From Mycogone perniciosa (Eukaryota; Ascomycota; Sordariomycetes; Hypocreales; Hypocreaceae), in contig JAOALB010000135.1 of the NCBI GenBank assembly GCA_025331125.1, forward strand, positions 1-64,000: a DNA stretch of 64,000 nt, in the 5' to 3' direction. The notes under the pieces were generated by a model. That model had not been told where the DNA came from, searched no databases, and saw only the letters and a program-made list of their open reading frames with translations. The translations under genes and the position numbers were made by a program. The stretch's first letter is position 1. Every line of letters starts with the position of its first letter. Positions 48,559-60,279 of this stretch are shown piece by piece.

Positions 48559-48574
48559 TACGGAGTACTCCGTA
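48559..48574. repeat. Perfect 16 bp palindrome TACGGAGTACTCCGTA
   Basis: Identical to the copy at 24277-24292. It lies in the presumed promoter of the cytochrome b561-like gene, so it could be either a regulatory site or a passive repeat. Confidence 0.9.
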
Positions 48575-50310
48575 TGTATATGGATCGATTGCCCGCGAAG
48601 AGAAAATACCTTCCACTTGCCGGTCGTGCGCTTGACAGAAATGCTGGTGTGGTGCGGACCTGATTCGATGGTATGCAGGATGTAAGTCGTCGATATCGAT
48701 GGCAGAAAGGGGAGCTGTCGAGGAATTCTTAGGCTAGGAGCACTTCTCGCCGCATCGTGATTGCGTCCAAGGCCAAAAGGGGATCCAAAGTCAACACGCA
48801 ACTATGGAACGATGGAAGAAAATGTGATGTGCAGCAATTTGGATGCACAGAACGTGAGTGTTGGCTGGCAGGGTCCTCGTCACCCCAAACGCCCTCCCGC
48901 CCAAGAGCTAAGGTAGCTGTATTTAGCTTTGGTTGCGCGGGGCGACGAGAAGGACCCTGGTTCACCCTGATTCACCGCCAATCGGCATGGCTTACATAAG
49001 GAGGCTGGCCCGCCATCATTGGTGGGATGGAAGAGGCAAATCAGGTGAGGGCGAGGATACGGTAGGCGGTCAGACTCAGGTACCACTTTTCTGCCAGTTT
49101 TCTGCCAACGGGTGTGAATTGGTATATGCACCCTGAATGCGAATCATCCTTTGGATTGGGCAACATTTGGCCTGGACCACACAAAAGGTGCAGCATCCTG
49201 ATTCCACATTTTCCATACGCGCCCATTCCGCACCCAATAGAGAGGCGATCCAATTGCAGGGCGACACGGCATCGGTTTAAGACCCAGCGGGACGAGATGT
49301 TGGGGGCATCCACTTGCGAGAAGGGAATAATGGCACCTGTGCTGCTGGTTCACGCCCTTGGGCGATACGGAATCGCTGCCTTGATACAGTAATGGAAAAT
49401 TCTGGAAATAGAATTTCGATCTCGCTCAAATTATGGCGTCTGGGGTGCCCGATTGACCAAGCATGTGAATGCCGCTTTGCAACATATGCTGAACAGCACT
49501 CAAGGGTGGCCCAATGTTGGCGCCATCTGGCGGTCTAGAGATGCCAACACATCAAGTCCGATCGCCCTAGACAAAGGGACGCCCACAGAACAAGCAAATC
49601 CATCTGGTGGCTGCACGGTTTTTTCACGTGATGGTTCAGTGTTGAGGGAGATGGATGAGCAGGCTGGCCTACGATATGATGGCTCAACCGTGTTGCTAAC
49701 CTGTTGTCCCATAAACTCCACCACGATATCTGACTTGATTGCATGATGTACCTCCTAGATAGAAGTCAACCTGAGAAGCGATAGAGATGAATTCATTAAA
49801 CTATCTAGACCTAATTATTAGTAGGGCGGACGCCATTCTCCACCTCATCAGTGTAAAAGAGATGTAAAAGCCGAAGTATTCCTTACACGATCTTACAAGT
49901 ACCTATTTCCAATAAGTTGATGAAACGTCCAGCACCCTCGCACATACATTAACCAGGTTCCAGGTACTTCGTACAGTGAAGGATTTCTCCGCAGCAGCGC
50001 AGCAGCCGCTATCGCAAAATGCCTACTGGCTAGTACTTCGTACAGTCCTCAACGAGTGGGAAATGTCCAGCACTTTCTTACTGTACTGGACTCACCATGT
50101 CTATCCAGCAACACAACCAGCCAGAGCCATATGGAAATGGATATCGCAGAGGCATCTGACCTAAAGAATCCATGACCCTTTCTACTGCCCCTATGAATAA
50201 GGAGACAGGGCTCCACGTTGACCTTCCGCAGGAGGCGAATCATGACTACAGTCGGGAAGCGGCTGCATACGAACAGTCCAATAGCGACGGCGAGTTTCGA
50301 CTTCAGAGTT

Positions 50311-50328
50311 GTACGAAGCACTTCGTAC
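50311..50328. repeat. 18 bp inverted repeat GTACGAAG-CA-CTTCGTAC
   Basis: Two perfect 8-base arms around a 2-base spacer. It is a sequence variant of the GTACTCCG palindrome family and lies in a cluster of ACTTCGTAC words (49964, 50033, about 50438). Confidence 0.85.
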
Positions 50329-53300
50329 ACGGCGGTGCTATTTAACCAAAGTAGCTCAAAAAGACTTTCATCCGAAGAACGTCATCCTCTTGTCGGACTA
50401 GGCTTTAAGGCCCAAACGGTCGGTAAGGTGATTCCAATACTTCGTACTCCGTAGATCTATCGTCTTCACCGAACCGAACTGCACGAACTACAACTATGGC
50501 ACGGATTGTCCCATGAGCTCTCGATATCACTACTGGAGTGGATTCCCACGGGAATTCCCCCTGGATCCCTTCGCCACATCGTTCAAAAAGATGGCTTTCA
50601 AGGAATGGCTCAAGGATTGTTGTGGGAATTCTACAGAATTTAGTGGCCCTACGGACTACATGAAAGAAGATCAGGACTTTTATGAACCTGTGTAGATGGC
50701 TTGACCAGAGCAGGAACACGGGCTGTTCTGATGAGGTAGAAGGAGCGTGGTAACGATCCCGCCCGTGAAGCAAATAAGTTCTGATGCATTGCAAGTACAT
50801 AGGCGCCATAGACCGACAGATTACCTGTGGTTTTTTGGGCCATCTTTGATCGGTTGACGTTTGCTTACTGAGCATATTATATGTTGACGTCAGTGGGTAA
50901 TAGTTATGTTTGTTCGAACAGATACCATGTCGGATTGACCACAAACCAGGGGCTGGGGTGGCCCGGACTTTGGAGTGCATCTCGAAATTGAGGGCTTTGG
51001 AAATAAAATATGAAATCTCCCATATACTGATAGGTGTGGGTGGTCTCAACACAAAGCTTCGCAGCTAGAGCCTCATACGAATTTGCCCCCTCAGTCAAGA
51101 TAGCTCCAAAATTATGCTGTCAAGGTCATGGCTTTTAGCATCATGTAAATGGAATGTCATGTTGCACCCGCCGTAATCTTCGTGATTTTGACCAAGTTTG
51201 GATGACTACCCTCATCAAGGGATGCGGAATCGCCACGGGACCTTTCTACCACGTCTCAACCAACTACATTGTCAAGTCTTACAGATTTTTTAATACTGTG
51301 AAATTCTGATCTGACGGTTTATAGTTCAGACTGTAGGTGTTTCGGGTAGCTCAAATACAGCGAAGTTGATGGGAGAACATAGTACGTACTTTGATCTGTA
51401 CATATAGGACACAGTTCATGGAAACACGGATCCGTCAATTGAAGCCTATTTCGTATTTACTTTGCGAGTTGTTCCATGTTCTTCGTAATATTGCGCTTCA
51501 CTGAATGGCAGTGGTACGAAGTAGCTCCATCACTAATAATGTCAGTATAAAATTAGTGACGTAAATACTAACCATCCCCTCAAATGCATAAAGATCAAAG
51601 GGTATCCTTATAGAAATTCTTCTCCTAAGCTTGGTAGAGGCTTGTGTCACTGCTCATTGGCATATAAATAAAACAGACCAATGGCACGAGAGGCATGTTG
51701 AAGGCGTCAATGAGTCGAGAGAAGGCAACGGAAATGTATTGATTAGTATACTCCGTAGAAACGACAAAGATTTACTCAGACCTCGAGCATATCTCGGACA
51801 GATGGATAGTAGGGAGTAGTTAACCGCCTCTCATGAACCTGTGGGGTTTATATGAAGCATTGGCTCCGACAGAGGTGGTCAGGAAACGCGGAGCGTGCCG
51901 CTTTGCCATATATCCTCCGCGCAACACGGGCCAAGATACGAGTCAGTCCTCGATGGATAAGATAACTTTGCGAAGTAGTATATCTACTGGAGCATGCGGA
52001 GAGCCTGCTTGTGATCCGAGAGACGACTCGTAAAGCTCCATGTAGCAACTTTACCCGATGGCCACTATTATTCTGTACTAGTAGGCAAAGCCAATTACTG
52101 CCTATTCGGCGTCCAACCCATCACTATCGGGGACCAAGCCTACAAGATCACCGCAGCCCATGCTCGCTCCTCGAGATCGAGTCGAAGAAGACGGGAGTGA
52201 ATCTAACACACCACCTCCACCCAATGGTTCACTCATACCACAATTTGACGCAAACCAGGATCCTCGGTGTGTTAATACGACTAGTAGTACATAGTATCAT
52301 CAGATGGTACTCCCTCTACTCCGTAATCCCCGTCCAAACCTACCGGGAATATGCTCGGGCTCCTCTTAACAGCTCGCTCCGGGACCCCACTGCTCGTACG
52401 ATGCACTCGTAGTTACAACACAGAAATCGATCCACCACTTCCGTATTATCCACGTCAAGGAAAACTCCAGCATCACAGGGAAACATATACTCGTACGAGT
52501 ACAAAAGATAGCTGATTACACCGGCCAACTCTCTGAGCCGAGGGAAAAACCGCACATAATGTCTCACTTCCCTGATATGATCCGCAGCGGCCCGAAACAC
52601 ACTTACACTATTACCCTCTAATGTGTCGCCCGATTGGCCTCCACTGCCTTCCCGCAGGCCTTTCTCAAGGTTATTTCGGTGTTGTTATCGCATTCACAAC
52701 ATCGCCGACCAACGTATATTAGAGGTGGGACTCTTGTATTTTAGGGGCATAAGCATAAGATACGAAGGACTGGTATTGCCGAATCATTTATGCGTGTTTT
52801 GAAGAACGTCGCCGAGGACTACGGAGTATGCCCCCTGGATAGACGCGCAGGCCCACACTATATTGATGGTCGCCGACATAGCTTGGCTGGGCATGTGGAT
52901 TTAATCGCCGGTCGGACGTCGTGTGCGGCTTGTCTAACATGGGATAGGTACATAGGCAAGGATGGAGCGCAAAACGTGATATGTCGTATGGCCATACGAT
53001 TAGCAGCAGGATAGAGTAGTAGGAGTACTAGTATATGGCAATAGTGCTACTAGTAAGTTGAAAAATTGGGGGACTGCTATTAAATATATGACAGGACCAT
53101 TCATTACCCAGGTCTCCTCTAAGTTCTCTGCCCATAAGAGAGGCCGGCCACCTGGTTCTTTCTTCCCTCTCCTCACCCACAACGCCTCCCTGCCGCTGTA
53201 CGACGTCCCCATCTGTCCATCAACAACCAACCAACCAACTAACCGACAGGTCTTTCGTCAGATTTTACCCGAAGGCCCTCTTGCGCCCGCCCGCTCAACG

Positions 53301-53359
53301 CCTTTTGCGCCTAAGCACTATAAAGAATGTGCCCCTCCCACCCATCTCTACACACAAAC

Positions 53360-53409
53360 ACACACACACACACACACACACTCTCTCTCTCTCTATCTCT
53401 CTATCTCTA
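53360..53409. repeat. (CA)n(CT)n compound microsatellite
   Basis: A CA tract passes directly into a CT/CTAT tract that ends at the stop codon of the Zn2Cys6 regulator, so it lies in that gene's 3' untranslated region. Length variation could affect the transcript end but not the protein. Confidence 0.9.
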
Positions 53410-55823
53410 TTATCCCAAGAGGTGGTTCTGCGGCGTCAAGTCATCAAAGTTGCTGATGATGGACTCATCAGCTGCAATGCTGTTAATCACTTCCTCTTGA
53501 GTGAAGCCCAGCCAGTACTGTGAGTTCTGCTGCAGCTGCTTCTTGGTCTGGTAGATCTCCTGTGCCACACTCTTCACCTGTCCGCGTGCCCTCTCTGCTG
53601 CTCCCCAAACGGAGGACAGCTCATTCAGCGCACCGATATTGAGACGGATCTGCTGTCGCAGGTCGTCATCATCATGCGGGATGAAGAATAGTGCCCATTT
53701 GTTGAGATGCACAATCGAGGACAATGTCACGACACAGGTGAAGAAATGCGTGTGCGACAGCAGGGATACCCGGTGGGTGATCAGCCTACTGATTCCATTT
53801 GCCGACGTAATGGTGTGTTTCGTGTGCGCGTTGAACAGGTCTCCAGATTGCACAAGCATAGGCGGCGCACACGAATCAATCTTCTTTGCCGGCGAGGAGT
53901 CGAGCTGGGAGTGCGGTTGGTGTAGAAGAATGGACGTTGCATACATCATCATGTGCGCCTGGAACATCATCTCATCTAGCCTACCATCCTTTGTCAGAGA
54001 GTCCCTCTTCGACTCTGGTAGATGCAGTCGCCAGTTGGACAGCAAAGTCTCGATTCGCAGCAAATTCTCATCCTCGGGCCCGAAAATGGGCGGTGTCCTC
54101 ATGAACTTGCCCAAGTTCCGTCCGCAGAGAATGCGGTATGCGAAGGATGAAAAGTGGCGCTCGTCGCCTGAGAAATCACGATCTTCCAATTCCTCCAGAT
54201 ACATTGGTAGGGGGATATGCTGCACGACGTGTCAGATGGCCAAGTCCGGACAAGCGGATATACTGGGGACAGAAGGATAATGACTTACGCCTGACATATA
54301 CTGATGCTCCTCGCAGGGAAGCGCCACTTCGGGTGGGACGTCATAAAGCAAGAAATGTGTGGCCCGGTGGACACCGGCAATCATGCCGTCGATGATGAAC
54401 AAGTCCCACCAAGTCCGTCGCCAACTCTCCTCCATGACAGGGTCATTTCGTCCATTCAGAGTGGCGAATTGCCGAGTGTTGAGCCCAATTTGAAGGGCCA
54501 GCGTCTCGACCTGACCCAGTATCTGCGCCGCCTTTTCGTTCTGACAGCCCCCATCGAGTGCAACGATGAGCAGCATCATGGCCTGGCACATAAATCCATC
54601 CCGAGGCTGCGCTGGGTCGTGGATAAGACGGTGGGCATCCTCATATAGGCCTGGCCGTGACGTGCCGACGTCGATAAAGAGCGACCCGGCCCATCTAATA
54701 GCGGCTAGCAGCGGCTCAATGGTGCCCTCTTTGGCTATGCGTAATAAATGCTCCTTGGGCAAAACAAAGGGATGTGATGAATGGAAATGGTGATAGAAGG
54801 AGTCTAGACATCGTTCTGGGAGTGTGGGCATGGGGAAGATGGGGAGGAAGGGCCCCTGTGAGAGGCCGTGAGGCATGCTGCCCGGATCAATGCCATTGAT
54901 GCTGCAGTACGACCTATATAACTGGGCCTGTGTAACACCAGCGCCTTGGAAGTGCGTTACCGGCGAGGTCGTAGGCATCAGACCGGCAGGACTGAAGCTG
55001 GTGACAGGCATTGGTGTTACTGGCACTGACATCGGGCCTGAGACTCCGGCCCCGAGCAGCATGGGGCAATCTGACCTAGGAGGACTGATCCCATTATCCA
55101 TTTCCGGAGGAGACGTAGCTTGTCGTTTGTTTGGATTATGCGCCGTTCCACGGCGAGGGCCTTTGTAGCCGCGTCGGGACGCTACGTAGACACATTCGAA
55201 GCTGGAGGCGATGCATCGCGAGCATGGATTCTGGCCATCACATTTGAGATGCTTGCTCCGCTACAACGCCGGGGAGGACGGCGACTTGGTTAGCACTGGT
55301 ATCTTCTTCATTGTCTATGTCCGGATGAAGGACATGGAGCGGACATGCTCGGAACGAGGCTCCATTGCACACAATACGGGACAATTCCTCCTCCCAACCA
55401 AACCAACCGAGCATTGAACACCGCAGGGAAGAAGGGCATCTGTCTACTTACACAGGCTAAGCAAGCAGCCGGCACAGCAGTGTCTCGTGCTCGACTGTCG
55501 TTTTCTGCCTTGACTTCACTCGACTTGGCAGGGTCCTCGGCGTCCTTGGCGTGCCCGTTGGAATGGTAGTCGGCGACGTCGGGGACTGCCTGGGGACTGC
55601 TTCGGACGCTGTGATTGCTGTGGACGCTATGATTGCTGTGGATGCTGTGGTTGCTATGGAGGCTGTGGTTGCTGTGAACGCTGTGATTGCTGTGGACGCT
55701 GTGAACACTATGGACGCTCTGAGCCAGGGAGATCGGCGACTGCGATGCAGAAGACGCCGGATGAGACGGTGGTGACAGGGAGCCCTCTAGTGGCTGCTGC
55801 ATGCTGGAGCCATTCGCCATCAT
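53410..55823 (-). CDS. Zn2Cys6 fungal-specific transcription factor
   Basis: Three exons, 55452-55823, 54289-55260 and 53410-54219, give 717 aa. The zinc cluster is C121-x2-C124-x6-C131-x5-C137-x2-C140-x6-C147 (CLAC, then RSKHLKCDGQNPCSRC), and a 191 nt intron splits it directly after C124. An N-terminal Ser/His repeat (SVHS/SNHS units) covers residues 36-74. A Pro-rich linker follows the cluster, then the fungal transcription-factor homology domain with CLDSFYHHFHSSHPFVL, LYEDAHRLIHD, SWRRTWWDLFIIDG and QAHMMMYATSILLHQPHSQL. It acts in the nucleus as a DNA-binding regulator; CGG-containing sites are usual for the class. It is transcribed away from the HeLo-pseudokinase, so the 2.3 kb between them may serve both. 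I cannot assign it to a named regulator. Confidence 0.9.
55602..55718 (-). repeat. Coding minisatellite, SNHSVH units
   Basis: About six 18-base units in the first exon of the Zn2Cys6 gene encode Ser-Asn-His-Ser-Val/Leu/Ile-His. All units keep the frame, so copy-number change would lengthen or shorten a flexible His/Ser spacer without disrupting the protein. Confidence 0.85.
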
Positions 55824-58153
55824 TTTCCCCAGTAATCCGGTAAACGGCGTCGAACAGGGAGCCAGAAGCGATGGTATGTGATATAAATCTCACGTAGGGC
55901 TTTTGGCCGGGTCAGAACTAATTGAAAGCCAAAGCAAAACGCTGGGAGCAATATCGATGAGCAACTCAGGAGAGGAGAGAGAGGCAGAAGGCAGAAGCAA
56001 GAAGCAGAGAGGTAGAGGTGGTAACAGGAGGTGGATTGATTTGATTGTTGGAGTTGGGTGGGGAAAAAAGGCTGGCGTCCAGTGTCTTTTGTGTACTCCG
56101 TAAGGTTCCGTTTTTCTTACCCAACAGCGGACGGAGTACGAGTCGTAGTACGAGTACGGAGTACAGAGTAGTGGTACTTGCGTCTCAGTAGGTACGAAGT
56201 GCGTGCTCCTCCGGTAAAGGACGCGACTTACGAGTACGCTGCCCTGCTGGTCCAGCTTGGCGGGAGGCTCGCTTTCAAGTGGATGAAGGACAAGGATCGG
56301 ATGCTGTTAGTCATTCAGCGGACTTGGGGGAGGAGTTCACCTGTGATGTAAGCACGGGAGGGCTGGATCCGCAGTAACCCCCTTGCAACAGAGAAAGATC
56401 TTGAGGCGACAGAGCGGGATAGATAGAGAGAAAAAAAAAGGTACGTACGTTGATTGCCCGATGGATGCTAATACCTGGTAGCAAAACAATAATAATTTGA
56501 CCCTGCCCTGACCCAAGTCTATTTCTGTGGATTAGGCATGAGTAAGTACTCATCCAGGCTCGTATTGGATATTGGATAGGATGAATAATGATAAAATGAT
56601 ACGGAGTACTCCGTACGGAGAGGTACCACTGCAACTAATACTACTAGGTACTGCAAAATAAAGATACAAGCACGTGGGTGACAATAATAAAACAGGAACA
56701 CCCCCATAGTAAGTGGTTGACTGATAAGAATATTCGGAACTTGTACCATTGCAATTATACCACGGATTGCGAACGACTGCTAGATAAGAGTCATCTATAG
56801 TAGTACTTTGTACTCCGTAGTAACGAGACTTATCCGCTAGATAAGAGCAATTTGTGGCAATACAAGCAATGGACGTCTTGCGGTCCCTGTTTTATTGTCA
56901 CCCGCTTGACAAGGTAGAGTGTAGTAGTAGTACGGAGTACTTGTAGTATTAGTATTTAGCACTCCGTATGCAGGGCTAGTGTCTATCAAGGTAGGACCGC
57001 GTACGGAGCAGTACTCCATACTACTGCTGCAGGAAAACCTCGCCTACAAGGGCTTCGGATAAGATGCATGTATGATGAACGAATGAAGGTGCAAAATGGC
57101 GTGCAGATGTTCTGCGCCATGGCAATGGTCTAAAGCCAGAAGAGGGCCGAGTTGATTGGCGGGCCACGCGGGATGCAGTTAATAGTGGGAAATACCATGC
57201 AATTCAAGCCGTTGCCACTACTACTCCGTACGTAGTACTCCGTAGTAGTAATAGTACTCCATAGTGCTACTCTACTAGCATCAACGGCTCGCCTTGTACG
57301 TCGTACAAAGGGTCCGCAACCTCAACGGTCGACATCCTAATGGCAGATGGCACTCCGTACTAGTGGATGACAGGAAACTCCGTACTCGGCACTACTCATA
57401 CCACGCGATATGTGCTCCGTAGTGCTCCATAATGCTGCGTCTAGATATCTTGGCTCTCGCCTTGTTTTAACGGCTAAAAGCAATATTGGAACAGCGGGTG
57501 ATTCCATTCGCGGGCGGATATCATCCGGTTGTTGTGCTGATACGGAACCAGACCCAACCACCCGTGTTGGCTGGGGCATCCGCATGTACGAGTATGGGGG
57601 GCAATCAGGCTGTGCCGCCAAACCTTGTCTTCCGTCGGTCAAGACTGAGGTATGGAAGAGTCAGCCAAAATGTCTGTCGCCTTGCAGTCTGCAGCCCCCA
57701 AATCCTTTCAATGTCATTGTTTGGAATATTACGGAGTACTTTGTACTACTCTGAAAATAGGCACTGCCAACGGATACCTAGTGCCCGCAAGGTACGGAGT
57801 ACCTCTCTGAAGTCACAGTGTGAGGCCTCTCCAACAAAATCCACCAAATCCAATTCAAACCAATCCAAACCAACAAAACCGTGCTGCATCGTGCCCTGTT
57901 CCCTGTCACCGCCTGTGGCCGTCGGTCCGGGCAATTCAAGCGCCCAACATGTTCTGCTCTCCGGTCTCAGCTCCACCAGCAGCGGAAACACCCCCGTCGC
58001 CTCCAATAGTCGAGCCTCTCCACACAACTCAACCCCGCGCCACCCCTCAAAACACGGCCCAGGCGGGCGGGCTATCAGAAGCACGGAACAGTACGGAGTA
58101 CGAAGTAGTACGGGTACCTAATAGTAAACAATCACAGCTGAGGTCCCGTGTCC
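55824..58153. promoter_or_regulatory. Divergent intergenic region rich in CGGAGTAC elements, 2.3 kb
   Basis: No gene seen. I count eleven CGGAGTAC or GTACTCCG octamers: 56093, 56132, 56157, 56602, 56606, 56810, 56933, 57235, 57732, 57795 and 58094. The pair at 56602/56606 forms the 16 bp palindrome at 56600-56615. Many near-matches (CACTCCGTA, TACTCCATA) fill the intervals, often beside TAGTAGTA runs. The region must carry the promoters of the Zn2Cys6 regulator and the HeLo-pseudokinase. The last element lies 60 bp before the HeLo start codon. Confidence 0.7.
56600..56615. repeat. Perfect 16 bp palindrome TACGGAGTACTCCGTA
   Basis: Third identical copy in the window, extended on the right by another CGGAG half-site. 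It lies midway between the two divergent genes. Confidence 0.9.
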
Positions 58154-60076
58154 ATGGATCCGGTGTCTGCTGCTGGTCTGGCACTCGGCGTTGCCTCTCT
58201 CGGCTTACAGGTCTACACGGGCTGTATCCAGGGCATCCAGCTGCTTGTAACAGCTCTTGACTACGAGAATGACTGCAAATATCTCAACGTGCGCCTCCGC
58301 ATGGAGCAGCAGCGTCTCTTCGCCTGGAGCGAGGCGTCTGGCCTATTGGACCTACATGCTGAAAACAAGGAGCGCATTTTGAACTCCAACATCTTCAATC
58401 TGCACCGCCAGACAGTTTTGGATCTGCTAGTGCAGGTCAAGTGCTTGTTTGACGAATTCACTGCCTACCAGCGCAAGCACAACAACTTGACAGCTGTTTA
58501 TGACGATGACGATCTCCTCGTCGCTCCGGAGAAGGATGCGAAGCAGGCCAGCTTTCCCATGTCAGAGAAGAAGAGGATGTTCATCAAAAAGGCTATGGCT
58601 AGCCTAAAATCCATGTCCCAAGAAGGATTGACGAGACTCAAGTGGGTATCCTTCGATAAACAAGGCTTTGAGCAGTTGCTTTCCAAGTTTGTCGTGCTGA
58701 ACGATAGTATGATGAACATTTTGGATCACTCGCTTCAGGTTGAGATTCGGCACACAGTGCAGGACACTAACCGGGGCATGCTGCTCCTCCATCATAAGAT
58801 TGCCGACCTTAGCCATCTTGTTCTGGCTCTCAAGACCCAACTGGATATCAGAGGGCCCGCTGCATTGACGCCAATGTCAAGAGTTGAGCGAGACGCGAGC
58901 ACAGCCGAGTTAAAGCAGCTCTCAAGACTAGCGAAATTCAAGGCCTTCAATGAAACCATCGACCCCAAGTCGGACATGCCAACCCTCATCGACGAGAATG
59001 CTGCGGCGTTTCTCGGGCTGGCAAAGCCGGGTCGGCAACGCAATGTCCATGTTCCGAGGTATCTAGTCGAGTTGGACCCCGAGCTAGATGACTCTGAGGC
59101 TCCTCGGTGTGAGGCTCTCATGAAGACTGCTGAGGTGAAGAAGAAAGTGTGGATCGAGTGGAAAGATTATGACACGGCAGGCAATCCTGGGTGTTTATCA
59201 AAGGTCGATATTGTCGATCGGGTTCGGAAACTGGCGTCCCTGTTAAACCACAGCCCAAAGCCAGAGGCTTTTCGGACACCGCACTGCCTCGGGTTCTTTG
59301 ACAAAGCAGACACCGACATGCCAGAGGACGATGTCGATATCCTCGATAGACGGCTAGGCCTGATCTTTGAGCGTCCTGGTGATAGTGATTTGGACGACAC
59401 TCTTCCGCCGGTCTCCTTACGTGAACTCCTCCAAGATGATACAGTACGCAAACCCAGGGTCACAGAGCGCATTAAACTGGCACATGCTCTTAGCAACTGT
59501 CTCTTGTACCTTCACACGGTCAATTGGCTACATAAGGGCTTGCGCAGCCATAATATCCTCTTCTTCCGCACGCGCGACGGTTGTGTCGACTACAGCCAGC
59601 CGTATCTTTCAGGCTTTGACTTTTCTCGGCCTGGTGGTTCCGACGAGATGACGGAGACACCCGGCTACGACGCAGAACACGACTTGTATCGGCACCCCAG
59701 AGCACAATCCAACCAGGGCAAGCACCGCCAACGATCCAAGAAGAGCTTCGACATCTACAGTCTAGGTGTCATTTTCGTCGAGTTAGCGCACTGGAGGACT
59801 GTGGAGGGGGTGCTAGGCATCGAGATGAGACTTGCTAAGGGCCAGTCAGATGTTGTGAGGCATGTAAGGGGAGATTTGTTGGCAGCGGATAGGGTCGCAG
59901 ACATTGGCGCCGAAATGGGGGAGAAGTTTGAGGAGGCGACAAGAAGGTGCTTGATGGGCGAGGCTGGATTAGGATTACGGCAGGGCGATGACGAGGCATT
60001 TGCTGATGTGGCCGAGAGGCTGTCTATGCGATACTACGGCGACGTCGTGAAGAAGCTGGCCGAAATTGTAGTCTGA
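58154..60076 (+). CDS. HeLo domain-pseudokinase protein (MLKL-like architecture)
   Basis: Single exon, 640 aa from the ATG at 58154. Residues 1 to about 215 match the HeLo domain (HET-s/LopB prion-inhibition family): MDPVSAAGLALGVASLGLQV, then DYENDCKYLNVRLRMEQQRL and FAWSEASGL, and late helices around VSFDKQGFEQLLSKFVVLND. The amphipathic N-terminus is the part that enters membranes in known HeLo proteins. A linker leads to a kinase-like fold from about residue 300: VWIEWK near 332 (beta-3 position), HKGLRSHNILFF at 460 in place of HRDLKxxN, FDF-SRP at 488 in place of DFG, and DIYSLGVIFVELAHW in the C-lobe. Loss of the HRD aspartate argues for a pseudokinase. HeLo plus pseudokinase matches the layout of the necroptosis effector MLKL, so a membrane-acting cell-death role is inferred, not shown. 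Confidence 0.88.
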   Translation: MDPVSAAGLALGVASLGLQVYTGCIQGIQLLVTALDYENDCKYLNVRLRMEQQRLFAWSEASGLLDLHAENKERILNSNIFNLHRQTVLDLLVQVKCLFDEFTAYQRKHNNLTAVYDDDDLLVAPEKDAKQASFPMSEKKRMFIKKAMASLKSMSQEGLTRLKWVSFDKQGFEQLLSKFVVLNDSMMNILDHSLQVEIRHTVQDTNRGMLLLHHKIADLSHLVLALKTQLDIRGPAALTPMSRVERDASTAELKQLSRLAKFKAFNETIDPKSDMPTLIDENAAAFLGLAKPGRQRNVHVPRYLVELDPELDDSEAPRCEALMKTAEVKKKVWIEWKDYDTAGNPGCLSKVDIVDRVRKLASLLNHSPKPEAFRTPHCLGFFDKADTDMPEDDVDILDRRLGLIFERPGDSDLDDTLPPVSLRELLQDDTVRKPRVTERIKLAHALSNCLLYLHTVNWLHKGLRSHNILFFRTRDGCVDYSQPYLSGFDFSRPGGSDEMTETPGYDAEHDLYRHPRAQSNQGKHRQRSKKSFDIYSLGVIFVELAHWRTVEGVLGIEMRLAKGQSDVVRHVRGDLLAADRVADIGAEMGEKFEEATRRCLMGEAGLGLRQGDDEAFADVAERLSMRYYGDVVKKLAEIVV

Positions 60077-60279
60077 CCAACACTGAGTCAGCAACAAAGG
60101 TTACGAATAAAACAAAACAGTCAAAACATCATTCCACGAAGAATTTTCAAGGCTTAAAATGGAATTTCGTATTTGCTCTATTCAAGATCGAATAGCATGG
60201 GATATCATATCATATAATCAGATAAAGAACCAAGTGTGCTGTTGTCCTTTGCAGACGCAGACCGGCATAGATCAATCAA

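Larger units (their letters stand above)
48475..53409. other. Gene-poor region, 4.9 kb
   Basis: No confident gene. A perfect palindrome lies at 48559-48574, 85 bp upstream of the cytochrome b561-like start. A related class, GTACTTCGTAC, appears at 49964-49974 and 50033-50043, with an 18 bp inverted repeat at 50311-50328 and a GTACTCCG at 50444-50451. Around 50470-50695 the plus strand reads as a Cys-containing protein-like stretch of about 75 codons without a clear start. The remainder shows only short chance frames. Confidence 0.5.
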
